This document shows positions 45,955 through 54,486 of a stretch of 64,000 bases of DNA, in pieces; the stretch's first letter is position 1, and each line of letters opens with the position of its first letter. Under the pieces are notes generated by a model. The model worked only from the letters and a program-made list of their open reading frames with translations. It searched no databases and was not told the origin of the DNA. The stretch covers positions 32,072-96,071 of the forward strand of contig JABDBI010000005.1 of the NCBI GenBank assembly GCA_013288705.1, written 5' to 3'. The DNA is from Methanobacteriota archaeon (GTDB lineage: Bacteria > Myxococcota > UBA727 > JABDBI01). A program made the translations under genes and the position numbers.

Positions 45955-47073
45955 CTAGAACCGACTCAGAACAGACATATCAAACCAATAAACTTGAAAG
46001 CCATCATCGCGCAACCAATAGTTGCCAGTAATCGCAACATTATCTAGCCAAAAAGGAAAAAATGGCGGCCGGATCAGTGATGCGCCCAGCCCAAAAATTG
46101 CGCCGGTAAATGGCCCAAGATCAGTATCGGAGGTTCTATAGGTTGGAAGCGTCGCAAACGCCCTTTCGTAAAAGTAAGCCCCGGTTTGCGTATAGAATCG
46201 CACACTCGGTTCAAGCAAAAAGCGCTTTGCGAAAAAATACTGGAACAACTTCACCTCAGCAGTATGGCTATAGATGTTCCAAGTATCACCGTAAAATCGA
46301 TAGCCCAGCTCCAGCGTATTCATCGGTGAAATGCTATGCTTCCACCTCGCACTCACAGCACCGCGATGACGCTGAGGTGGCATAATCTCACGTTGTTCAA
46401 CGTTATTCAAAAAGACAGAATAATATGACGTTTGGAGCGTGCCAGTTTGGAAGATATAAGTCAGTGTGAGGTTCAAAATATCGAGTGGCGAGAGAACTTG
46501 CGTAAGAGAGCCTTCGGTAGAAATAGTCTGGCGATAGGCATAGCCGTGTGTGGTGCCGTTGTAATATTTGTTTAAAAAGTAGTCCGTGTAGCCGTCTAGG
46601 CGAATGCCCAACACACTATTGCCGCCCATCATGGGAATGCCAAAATTTACGCCGTAGGGCCATGACATATAGATATCAGCTTCATAGCTATAGCCTCCGT
46701 GCACGCCCATCGTAAACCCATCGAATCTGTGCGCATATCCGATGTCGGTCGCGATACGCTTGTTGCCGCTTGCGCCCGACTGAAGCGCGCGAAACTGAGG
46801 GTTAAACAGGCGCGTTTCTGAAGCAGATGAAATGAGGTCACCAAGAAGCTTCACGTTTAGCTTATCTCTCTCGCTGAGTGTTTTATTGAGGATCATAATT
46901 CCCTCAAAAACAAACTCATCTTCATCTAACTTTGGATTGCCTCCGATATGGTCTGCACCATCAGTTTGAAGGTAGGCGGTCGCGCCTATCGAAAGACTAT
47001 CATCTAGCTCTGCGTGTACTGTCAGTGAAAAAAGAAACACCAGCAACAGGAGGCCGGCACGTTTTACTTGCAT
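45955..47073 (-). CDS. DUF3570-like outer-membrane beta-barrel protein
   Basis: This 372-residue protein has a signal peptide (ending V-H-A-E) and an alternating hydrophobic, aromatic-rich pattern that ends in Phe (S-V-L-S-R-F), the usual outer-membrane barrel end. The layout and context fit DUF3570. I use the ATG at 47073; a GTG two codons earlier is in frame. It starts within the DUF4266 gene's last codons and ends nine bases before the TlpA-ApbE gene. Confidence 0.8.
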   Translation of the reverse strand: MQVKRAGLLLLVFLFSLTVHAELDDSLSIGATAYLQTDGADHIGGNPKLDEDEFVFEGIMILNKTLSERDKLNVKLLGDLISSASETRLFNPQFRALQSGASGNKRIATDIGYAHRFDGFTMGVHGGYSYEADIYMSWPYGVNFGIPMMGGNSVLGIRLDGYTDYFLNKYYNGTTHGYAYRQTISTEGSLTQVLSPLDILNLTLTYIFQTGTLQTSYYSVFLNNVEQREIMPPQRHRGAVSARWKHSISPMNTLELGYRFYGDTWNIYSHTAEVKLFQYFFAKRFLLEPSVRFYTQTGAYFYERAFATLPTYRTSDTDLGPFTGAIFGLGASLIRPPFFPFWLDNVAITGNYWLRDDGFQVYWFDMSVLSRF

Positions 47074-47285
47074 GAGCACCCGCCTGCTCCCTCATAGGAA
47101 AAACCACCGATTGATCCCTCGCGGGCTGCCAAAACATCAACGTCTAGCGTCGAGACGATTTCGTTGTAGTCAAAAACCATGGTGCGATCAGCAAGACGCT
47201 CTTTCTCATACACCTTGACCGACACACAACTCGCACACGCGAAGCAGGCACATACACAGGCGAGTAGAAATCTTTGAACGCGCAT
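47064..47285 (-). CDS. DUF4266 small lipoprotein
   Basis: This 73-residue protein has a lipoprotein signal (C-A-S-C) and the DUF4266 body: V-Y-E-K-E-R-L-A-D-R-T-M, A-R-E-G-S-I-G-G and the Gly-Cys end G-A-G-G-C-S-C-K. DUF4266 proteins are nearly always next to DUF3570 and often to ApbE. The Cys-containing tail could be a redox or cofactor site. Its end overlaps the DUF3570 start, so the order is DUF4266, DUF3570, TlpA-ApbE. Confidence 0.88.
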   Translation of the reverse strand: MRVQRFLLACVCACFACASCVSVKVYEKERLADRTMVFDYNEIVSTLDVDVLAAREGSIGGFSYEGAGGCSCK

Positions 47286-47361
47286 TGCAAACCCATCCAC
47301 GTCTGGGCGACGAATGTCAATTACGCTCCTTTAAGTTAGAAATTGATGCTAAAAGACTTCT

Positions 47362-48186
47362 ATGTCCCTCCCTACCATACTTGTCAGCAACGATGATGGC
47401 TATTTGGCCCAAGGTGTCCAAACCCTCGCGCGCGCCCTCGCCCCCCTCGGGCGCGTCGTCGTGGTCGCTCCAGCCATCGATCAAAGCGCTGTGAGCCACT
47501 CCATGAGTTTACGTCGACCGTTGCGACTGCAGCGTTTTGCCGACATCAACTGCGCTCCCCATCAGGCGATTGAGGTTTACGCGGTCGACGGCACACCGAC
47601 CGATGCTGTTTATATGGCTGCTCATCATATCTTGCGTGACACCAAACCCGCGCTGGTTGTCTCCGGCATCAACCACGGCGCCAATTTGGGCAACGACATC
47701 CTTTACTCTGGCACTGTGTCGGCAGCCATGGAGGGTGTTTTTCTAGACATTCCGTCGGTGGCGATGTCATTAGTTGGCAATCACGATCTCGATTTTGTGC
47801 CAGCCGGGCGCTTTGCCTTCGAGCTTTGTCGGACTTTGCTCAAACATCCCTTACCGAAGGGCGCCTTGCTCAATGTGAACGTGCCCAAACGCATCGTCAA
47901 ACCCGGATTTGCCGTCACCTGCCTCGGGAAACATGACTATGCAGCCGATGTGGAAGAACGAAAAGATCCGCGAGGACAGTCTTACTACTGGATTGGCGGA
48001 CAATGGAGTGGCTATCAAGATCTTCCAGGGACCGATTGCAAGGCCGTAGCAGATGGCCAAATTTCTGTGACGCCCATCGAGATGAAACTCACCTGCCAGC
48101 GCTTACTGCCATGGGTAGAAAAACTTCAACTCGACCAGTTTGCAGCCTTTGCTGAATACAAAAACGCCAGCGAGGAAAAACTGTGA
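47362..48186 (+). CDS. surE: 5'/3'-nucleotidase SurE
   Basis: This 274-residue phosphatase acts on nucleoside monophosphates. It has the metal-binding S-N-D-D-G, then A-P-x-x-x-Q-S-A, G-T-P-T-D-A-V and S-G-I-N-H-G-A-N-L-G. It overlaps the DUF368 gene by four bases, so the two are coupled. SurE often neighbours stationary-phase genes; here it heads a membrane gene pair. Confidence 0.95.
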   Translation: MSLPTILVSNDDGYLAQGVQTLARALAPLGRVVVVAPAIDQSAVSHSMSLRRPLRLQRFADINCAPHQAIEVYAVDGTPTDAVYMAAHHILRDTKPALVVSGINHGANLGNDILYSGTVSAAMEGVFLDIPSVAMSLVGNHDLDFVPAGRFAFELCRTLLKHPLPKGALLNVNVPKRIVKPGFAVTCLGKHDYAADVEERKDPRGQSYYWIGGQWSGYQDLPGTDCKAVADGQISVTPIEMKLTCQRLLPWVEKLQLDQFAAFAEYKNASEEKL

Positions 48187-49073
48187 AGTGGCAAGAGCCA
48201 AGCAAATTATATTTGAAAGGCTTGTGCATGGGCACCGTCGATATTGTGCCTGCCGGTATCAGCGGTGGTATGATGGCGCTCATCTTGGGCATTTATGCCC
48301 GTCTCATTGAGGCCATTCATAGCATTACGCCACGCAATGTGTGGGCAACGGTTTCGGGCAAAAAGGGCGTACAGATTGACTTTTTGCTGCCTCTCGGATT
48401 TGGCATTGCAACTGCGGTGTTAACGCTTTCGCACCTCCTACCTGCGCTTATTTCTAAGTTCCCGAGTCAGACAAACGCACTCTTTTTTGGCCTCGTACTC
48501 GCGTCGCTGCGTGTGCCGTTTTCCAAACTACACAATCCGCAACTTACGCATTACTTGTTGATTGGCATTTTTGCGCTGTTTGCCTATCTCGTGGTAGGCG
48601 TACCAGCGCTGCGCTCTGCGCATAGTTTTTTATTTATTTTCGCCTGCGGTGCAACTGCGATCTGCGCGATGCTGTTGCCAGGAATTTCAGGCAGCTATTT
48701 GCTCAAGGCGCTTGGCCAATATGAGTTTTTTCTGACCCATCTCACCCAAGCAATTCGGCTTCACCCGGAATCGCTTATCATCGTGGCTGTGTTTCTAGCA
48801 GGTTGCATGACAGGTCTATTATTGTTTGTGCGAATTTTGTCTTACGCCTTGCATCGCCATCACAGCGTGACAATGGCTTGTTTGTCTGGGCTCATGGTTG
48901 GAGCGCTGAGAGCCGTTTGGCCTTTTAAAGATCCATCGACGTTGGGCAATGTGTTGCCCTCCACCTTTGGCAGTGTAGAAGCTGCATCTTTGACTTTATT
49001 TGTTGTTGGTTTTGGTGTGGCCACATACTTAATCGGCGCAGGTAAAACCATGTCGCTGCACTCAAACTCTTGA
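48183..49073 (+). CDS. DUF368 membrane protein (C55-P flippase family)
   Basis: This 296-residue protein has the family motif D-I-V-P-A-G-I-S-G-G-M-M-A-L-I-L-G-I near the start, the second copy L-P-G-I-S-G-S-Y, and about eight to nine hydrophobic helices. DUF368 members (PopT) return undecaprenyl phosphate across the inner membrane for cell-wall and glycan synthesis. Its last 214 bases are antisense to the tail of the GT34-like gene. Confidence 0.88.
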   Translation: MKWQEPSKLYLKGLCMGTVDIVPAGISGGMMALILGIYARLIEAIHSITPRNVWATVSGKKGVQIDFLLPLGFGIATAVLTLSHLLPALISKFPSQTNALFFGLVLASLRVPFSKLHNPQLTHYLLIGIFALFAYLVVGVPALRSAHSFLFIFACGATAICAMLLPGISGSYLLKALGQYEFFLTHLTQAIRLHPESLIIVAVFLAGCMTGLLLFVRILSYALHRHHSVTMACLSGLMVGALRAVWPFKDPSTLGNVLPSTFGSVEAASLTLFVVGFGVATYLIGAGKTMSLHSNS

Positions 49074-49843
49074 CGGTCAAGGCGCGATAAGAGCTGCTCG
49101 ATTTTCCCGCGCTTGTCTGGCGTCGCACACACATGCGCCGCGAAATCACAAGCGTGCCAATTGGCATTCTTCGGTGCAATCTTAGCCACATCATAAAAGG
49201 CATTGATTGCACGCTGTGGAACGATCACCGCGTTTTCCACCAGACCATTCTCGTTCAAAATTGTATCTTGTAGAGCTTGCTGCTCAGGCGTGCGGCGATT
49301 TTTATACTTCGTATAAAGCGACGCGATGTCGGCAATAAGTTTGCGCCCACCGGGACTATTGCGTACCAAAAACACACCAGAATTAATTTGGTCGTGCCGG
49401 CCAAGCCAGAGATCGGTTGCAACGATAAGATCCTTATCATTGCCATAGCGCTCGATGATGCTTTCAATTTTAACATTTGGGTTGGTGAATACAACGTCCG
49501 CATCTACCCACATGACCCAATCATATTCTCTCTCTAAAGCCTGCTCCATTGCAGCAATCTTTTGCCAATAGAGCCCGAGGCGCCAAACACGCTTCTTGGC
49601 GTTTGGATCAAAAAATTGAGTCCCCGAAATACGCCCAGTCCGTGGCCAATAGGTATAGCCATGCCGTGCAGCGTAGTCGGCGTGGTTCGGCTTTGTAAGC
49701 TCATAGTAATCTACGTCTGCAGTGGAGTGGGTCACAATTGCAATGGACAGCGACGTATCATCGCCACCATCACGAAACGCCGCCAGATAGACAGCGAAGC
49801 CCACCAACAAGGCCAAAGTTGCTATTTTTGCACTGTTAATCAT
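48860..49843 (-). CDS. GT34-like glycosyltransferase with long antisense tail
   Basis: This 327-residue protein has an N-terminal membrane anchor and a GMA12/MNN10 (GT34)-like domain: W-R-L-G-L-Y-W-Q-K, then W-V-D-A-D-V-V-F with the metal-binding D-x-D, and N-S-G-V-F-L-V-R. The enzyme core ends near residue 255, just at the stop of the convergent DUF368 gene. The last 70 or so residues are Pro/Thr/Ser-rich and are coded entirely opposite that gene. This suggests an ancestral stop was lost and the frame now runs on. GT34 enzymes are mainly eukaryotic, with bacterial members. Confidence 0.78.
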   Translation of the reverse strand: MINSAKIATLALLVGFAVYLAAFRDGGDDTSLSIAIVTHSTADVDYYELTKPNHADYAARHGYTYWPRTGRISGTQFFDPNAKKRVWRLGLYWQKIAAMEQALEREYDWVMWVDADVVFTNPNVKIESIIERYGNDKDLIVATDLWLGRHDQINSGVFLVRNSPGGRKLIADIASLYTKYKNRRTPEQQALQDTILNENGLVENAVIVPQRAINAFYDVAKIAPKNANWHACDFAAHVCATPDKRGKIEQLLSRLDRQEFECSDMVLPAPIKYVATPKPTTNKVKDAASTLPKVEGNTLPNVDGSLKGQTALSAPTMSPDKQAIVTL

Positions 49844-49970
49844 ATTTAATAAAATATTATTTATAATACAAAGTAAAACTTACACGATTGGCGGATTATT
49901 GCAATCACTAAAAATCTAAGTATTTCAACCGGTTGCAAAATTGCGTGTATTTCGTGAGATACTCGTAGCC

Positions 49971-50666
49971 ATGAAGCTTGTACTCTCCATTCTTTTCTGT
50001 TTAGGCCTTAGCGCTTGTTTCACGCCTCGCTCTCAAGGAGAGCACGCGGCTGCGGGCGAAATTCATGTGGTGAGGGCTGGCGATAACTTGCATAAGATCG
50101 CGCAAAAGCATCGTGTGAGCACGGAAGAATTGATGGAGATGAATGGGCTGTCGTCTCCAGAGTCCCTTCGATCTGGGCAAATTCTTTTCATACCCGAAAC
50201 AAATACCAGCAACCCTACGCCCGGCAAAAAGTCGTCTCCCCAAAAAATAGCAAGAGTTGAAAAAGATAACGACGACAAGCGCACCATTTTGTTTGATTGG
50301 CCTGTCAAACATGGCGTGTTGTTTCGGGGATTTGATCCAAATCCCAATCATATTTACGAAGGAATTGCCTTTGGTGCACCGGCTGACAGCGAAGTTCTCG
50401 CGGCCGCAGATGGCCAGATCATTTTTGTCGGTGATCAGGGCACACACTACGGGCAAGTGGTGATCATTCGCCATGCAGACCCGTTTGTCACTGTCTACGC
50501 CCATCTCGATCACACGTCGGTAAGTCAGGGCGCGCAAGTCAAAAAAGGTGAGCCCATTGGAATCGTTGGCACGACTGGTGGAGTCGAGTCACCACGTGTC
50601 TATTTTCAAGTGCGCAAAAATCGAGTTCCCGTGAATCCGGAAAACTATCTTCCACGATCAGGTTAA
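49971..50666 (+). CDS. NlpD-like lipoprotein: LysM plus degenerate LytM
   Basis: This 231-residue lipoprotein (L-S-A-C lipobox) has a LysM domain (V-R-A-G-D-N-L-H-K-I-A) that binds peptidoglycan and a C-terminal LytM/M23 domain. The zinc ligands are mostly lost: H-x-x-E-G-I-A-F has no Asp, and the final H-x-H is R-V-Y, though V-Y-A-H-L-D-H remains. So it is probably not a peptidase but an activator of amidases, like NlpD/EnvC. The ATG at 49971 puts the lipobox at the right distance. Confidence 0.88.
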   Translation: MKLVLSILFCLGLSACFTPRSQGEHAAAGEIHVVRAGDNLHKIAQKHRVSTEELMEMNGLSSPESLRSGQILFIPETNTSNPTPGKKSSPQKIARVEKDNDDKRTILFDWPVKHGVLFRGFDPNPNHIYEGIAFGAPADSEVLAAADGQIIFVGDQGTHYGQVVIIRHADPFVTVYAHLDHTSVSQGAQVKKGEPIGIVGTTGGVESPRVYFQVRKNRVPVNPENYLPRSG

Positions 50667-50715
50667 AACGCGGGTAAGCTTGCAGCAAAGCAATGAGCTG
50701 CGCTAACCTCGCTGG

Positions 50716-51777
50716 ATGCGCGTCCTTCTGCTCGTCATTTGCATTCTCTCAGTCTGGCTTTGCGCCTGCAGTACCATTACATGCGAAGATCAAAAGCCGG
50801 CTGACATGGCAACCAAGAAATCATATCTTTACGTGCCTTCCCTCGCACAGAGCAACCCTGAGATTACCGATCCAGCTGCTTATTGTGGAACATTAAAGAA
50901 TCTGTATCACGAAGCACCAGCGCTTTTTAAAGAAATAGGTCGACTCATTCAATGCCAAAAGCCCAACCAAGTGCTGGTCATCTCAAACGACCAAAATGGA
51001 TTCAAGCAACTTCTATCTCTTACTGAAGATGCCGTGCAACAAGAACAGATTGACGACGACGTGCTCAATATCAGCGGCGGGCCTCATGATGAGCGCGCTG
51101 AGAAAGTCCTAGCAGCGACACCCCCGACAAAGCTCCCCATTCCGCCTGACTGGGCAATTCAAAAACCGAAGAGCCTGAACACTGGCCCAAACGGTTGTGG
51201 CATTTGGGCAACCATGGTGTGCAATCGCGTGCTCGGCTACAACAAGGGCCCTGCCACGCAGCAAGAATGGGATACCACCTACCGTGACCTTGGCTCTGCG
51301 CTAGGCATCACGCCGCTCGTTTTGATTAACAACTATTATCAGCAAAAACATGGGCTCTGCAGCTACTATCGCGTTGTCCCAGGGTGCTGCACCGATTACG
51401 CTGAAATTCGCGGTCGAATTGGGCAGCACTGCGGCGTGCAGCTTTATATGGCCCGCAAAATATCGGCATGGTTTAGCCTGGGCTATCCCTTTGTTTCTCC
51501 TGAGCCACACGAAGAAACCGTGGTGTATGCGCAAGGCGATGATCAGACAGGTCAGTGTTTTGCGACAACCAACTCTTGGGGTCGCCTCGCCAAAATATCG
51601 GGTGGAACTTTTTCCAGCTTCTCTCATGAATTAAATCGCAATTTTGGACAAAACGGCGATCTCAATTGGCAGCCTGATGGCACCGACCTATGGGTTAACT
51701 ACGTCTGCGACTGCAATATAATTGGTGAATCGCCACTTGTGCCAGAAGCCATGCTGCAACAAATCATGGCAGAGTAA
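50716..51777 (+). CDS. Putative papain-like cysteine protease lipoprotein
   Basis: This 353-residue protein has a lipobox L-C-A-C (Cys18). The likely catalytic triad is Cys161 in P-N-G-C-G-I-W-A-T, His265 in P-E-P-H-E-E-T, and Asn286 in T-N-S-W-G. N-S-W-G is the usual Asn motif in papain-type (C1/C39-like) enzymes. Eight or so extra cysteines suggest disulfides. It could degrade proteins outside the cell or in the periplasm. Its last 14 bases overlap ruvC. Confidence 0.6.
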   Translation: MRVLLLVICILSVWLCACSTITCEDQKPADMATKKSYLYVPSLAQSNPEITDPAAYCGTLKNLYHEAPALFKEIGRLIQCQKPNQVLVISNDQNGFKQLLSLTEDAVQQEQIDDDVLNISGGPHDERAEKVLAATPPTKLPIPPDWAIQKPKSLNTGPNGCGIWATMVCNRVLGYNKGPATQQEWDTTYRDLGSALGITPLVLINNYYQQKHGLCSYYRVVPGCCTDYAEIRGRIGQHCGVQLYMARKISAWFSLGYPFVSPEPHEETVVYAQGDDQTGQCFATTNSWGRLAKISGGTFSSFSHELNRNFGQNGDLNWQPDGTDLWVNYVCDCNIIGESPLVPEAMLQQIMAE

Positions 51778-52336
51778 TGCCTTGTGATCTCGCGAGCGCC
51801 GCCAATGCTTGGCGCTTTTGCGCGGTAGACAATCGCTTTGGCTCACGCGTCTCGAGGGATATTTGCGAGAACGCCCGCTGCCCTTGGCAGATGGCTAAAG
51901 CAAGCGCATCGGCTGCATCTTCGGCCGGCTTCTTCTCGAGCTTCAGCACATGCCGCACCATCTCACCAATTTGGGTTTTGCTGGCTCTGCCGCTACCCGT
52001 GATCGCTAACTTCACCGTGGTCGTCGACAATCCAAATGTCGTCAATCCGCTCAAACCAAGAGTAGCCAACACTGCACCACGTGCCTGCCCAAGCAGCAAC
52101 GCAGAACGTGCGCTCTCGCTCATAAATACTTCTTCAAGCACGGCAAGTTGTGGTTTGTGCTCAGCAACCACATCTCGAATCCCCTCGGCCAGCTGACGCA
52201 AACGGGCGCCTATGTCCCGCGTGACGTCCAATCGCAACACGCCGTGAGCAACGTGAATCATGCGATTGCCACTGCAATCAATCACACCAAAGCCAGCCTT
52301 GCGTGATCCTGGATCGACCCCCAAAATCCGCATCAT
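51764..52336 (-). CDS. ruvC: Holliday junction resolvase RuvC
   Basis: This 190-residue resolvase has the catalytic acids in L-G-V-D-P-G-S, L-E-E-V-F and E-D-A-A-D-A-L. It cuts four-way junctions with RuvAB. The ATG (ATGATG) overlaps the yebC stop; this yebC-ruvC pair is common. Confidence 0.95.
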   Translation of the reverse strand: MMRILGVDPGSRKAGFGVIDCSGNRMIHVAHGVLRLDVTRDIGARLRQLAEGIRDVVAEHKPQLAVLEEVFMSESARSALLLGQARGAVLATLGLSGLTTFGLSTTTVKLAITGSGRASKTQIGEMVRHVLKLEKKPAEDAADALALAICQGQRAFSQISLETREPKRLSTAQKRQALAALARSQGITLP

Positions 52337-53103
52337 GCGGTGGCCATCAAGCTTTCCATTTCGGATTCATCGATCTCGAAGTTGCTCCAAACATTTTGCA
52401 CGTCGTCAAGATCTTCCAAAATGTCAATGAGCTTGAGTAATGTTTTGGCATGGTCGCCAGCAATGTGCACGGTTGAGTCTGGAATTTGCGCAAGCTCTGC
52501 CCTTGATGGAACGTAACCCGCTTTCACAAACAGCTCGCGCAGCGCGTGAAACCCCTCGGGGGCGCACAGGACAACAAAGCTGTCACCGTCGTTAATCACA
52601 TCTTCGATATCGTGCTCTAGGCCAATTTCAAGCAGCGCATCCTCACTCGGCGCCTTGCCCTCCTCAGGAGATTTATCGAAAACAAACTGGCCCTTCTTTT
52701 TGAACATGAAGGACACCGAGCCCGACGATCCAAGGTTGCCACCATTTTTGTTAAACGCTGAGCGAACGTCACCGATGGTGCGATTGCGATTGTCTGTCAG
52801 GCACTCCACAAGGATAGCCACGCCGGCGGGGCCATAACCATCATAGGTGAGTTCCTCGTAATCAGCTCCACCGGTATCGGTGCTTGCGCGAGACATGGCT
52901 CTTTGAATTGTGTCTTTAGGGATATTTGCAAGGCGTCCGTCGTCCAATGCTTTTCTGAGACGTGCGTTGCCATTTGGATCTTCACCGCCAAGCTTTGCTG
53001 CCATCGTGATTTCGCGAATAATCTTCGTCCACACTTTGGAGCGCTTGGCATCTACCGCGCCTTTTCGGTTTTTGACCTTCGACCATTTATTATGCCCTGA
53101 CAT
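52333..53103 (-). CDS. yebC: YebC/PmpR-family protein
   Basis: This 256-residue protein has the family start M-S-G-H-N-K-W-S-K-V-K and the N-A-R-L-R-K-A, G-G-A-D-Y-E-E-L-T-Y-D-G-Y-G-P and S-V-S-F-M-F patterns. Members bind DNA as regulators or help the ribosome past hard sequences such as proline runs. It lies upstream of ruvC, overlapping by four bases. Confidence 0.95.
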   Translation of the reverse strand: MSGHNKWSKVKNRKGAVDAKRSKVWTKIIREITMAAKLGGEDPNGNARLRKALDDGRLANIPKDTIQRAMSRASTDTGGADYEELTYDGYGPAGVAILVECLTDNRNRTIGDVRSAFNKNGGNLGSSGSVSFMFKKKGQFVFDKSPEEGKAPSEDALLEIGLEHDIEDVINDGDSFVVLCAPEGFHALRELFVKAGYVPSRAELAQIPDSTVHIAGDHAKTLLKLIDILEDLDDVQNVWSNFEIDESEMESLMATA

Positions 53104-53106
53104 GAC

Positions 53107-54486
53107 TCAACCTCTGTAAGACGCGATCTTTCTACCAAGCCCATCGCGCAAGACAATAACCTGCGGATGTCTGCTCGCCAAGGTACCACAAAACTGGGCG
53201 GTCTTCAGCTGATGAATATGCGAATCGTCGACGTCCGGATACTGATCTGCACGAAAATGTGGCGAAGCCAGCACGATATAGCTGCCCGGTAGGATAAAAA
53301 GGGACTGGTGGTCTTCCACAATCGGACAGGTTTGTAAAAAGTAGCCGCTTACATCTTCTCTTTCGGTCCCTTCATTGACCAACTTGATGTACTGGCCAGG
53401 AATGACCTCGCTGATGGTGATCTTGGGCAGAGCTGAGGTGGTCCATACACCCCTTTTTTGCAGCCTATGCCCGACCACATCTTCTACTGCCAATAAAAAG
53501 CGATATTTTACGCCCACCTCGAGCCTATCTGCGCTGAGCGTTTGGGACGCACGATAGTCGTCAACGACAACAGGGCAAGACACCCCTAGGCAATCTAAAG
53601 GTCCATCGAACTTGCCAAACCAAAGTTGAGCTGCAACCGGCTTGTTTGCAACGAGATGAACTTCTGTCGAAGTGTCCGCTGCAATGACTTCGGGTGGTTT
53701 TTCCCATCTCACGATGTCATCGTCACATTGCGCGCGGGTGGAAAAAGAAACTTTAGCTTGGATGGCAGGAAACGTCACCGAGTAGGCTGTATTGGGTGCC
53801 AACCTTTCGCACCCTTGCGGCGGATTAGCAAACACGATGGTGGCCGCTTTACGATCCGAGCTTTGCTCGAGCCATTCAATGGCGGGCACTGGGACTTGCC
53901 CGCTGTCTGAAGCAATTATCACGGAATGAGCATCCATCAGAGCCATTGGCTCGGAAAAGCGAAAGTGAAATTGCTTGCGGTTCGGTGCCACCGTTTGGTC
54001 GTCGCCTAACCAAACATCATGCTGCACAAGCTTGGGTCCGTCGGATTGGACGCGAAAATCATAACGAGCCATTTGGCGCTTGGCTCGCTGATCGGAAGTC
54101 TTGTAGCAAAAGAACAGACTGTATGCGGAACCCGGTTCGAGGTTTGCGACAGGTTTGACGATGATGGAATCTGGCTTTACGCCTTGCGTTACGTTGATTT
54201 CAATTGGCGCGTCTTGCCTCGCTTTCGCAAGTTTTCCTTCGACGATATTTTTGACAAGCGCGTCGTCGACCGCGTCACGCTTAACGAGCACCACAGCTAA
54301 AGGCTGGGTGAGCGACGGTGCCATGGGTCTTGAGAGATGGAATGTCCAGCTGGAATCCGCTGGAAGCAAGTATGCATCGGGTGTCACTTCCAGCACGCGA
54401 AAAGCGCCTTTGGGTGGAGGGATATCGATGTCCTCGGAACAGGCGCAAAAGAACATTGAGGCCAAGGCGAAGATGCTAAGGCGCAT
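53107..54486 (-). CDS. Lipoprotein with Ig-like and lamin-tail-like domains
   Basis: This 459-residue protein has a lipoprotein signal (F-C-A-C near residue 15). Two or three beta-rich repeats with S-R-P-M / S-E-P-M motifs (about residues 28-240) resemble bacterial Ig-like 5 (SbsA) domains. The C-terminal 100 residues (I-S-E-V-I-P-G-Q-Y-I-K-L-V-N, then D-V-S-G-Y-F-L) fit a lamin-tail domain. Such surface lipoproteins are common in Myxococcota. It starts inside the ComEA-like gene's 3' end and lies just before yebC on the same strand. Confidence 0.75.
   Translation of the reverse strand: MRLSIFALASMFFCACSEDIDIPPPKGAFRVLEVTPDAYLLPADSSWTFHLSRPMAPSLTQPLAVVLVKRDAVDDALVKNIVEGKLAKARQDAPIEINVTQGVKPDSIIVKPVANLEPGSAYSLFFCYKTSDQRAKRQMARYDFRVQSDGPKLVQHDVWLGDDQTVAPNRKQFHFRFSEPMALMDAHSVIIASDSGQVPVPAIEWLEQSSDRKAATIVFANPPQGCERLAPNTAYSVTFPAIQAKVSFSTRAQCDDDIVRWEKPPEVIAADTSTEVHLVANKPVAAQLWFGKFDGPLDCLGVSCPVVVDDYRASQTLSADRLEVGVKYRFLLAVEDVVGHRLQKRGVWTTSALPKITISEVIPGQYIKLVNEGTEREDVSGYFLQTCPIVEDHQSLFILPGSYIVLASPHFRADQYPDVDDSHIHQLKTAQFCGTLASRHPQVIVLRDGLGRKIASYRG

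Noticed and set aside
50344..50666. Active M23 endopeptidase
   Set aside because: Two of the zinc-ligand motifs are lost (no Asp in the first, R-V-Y instead of H-x-H at the end).
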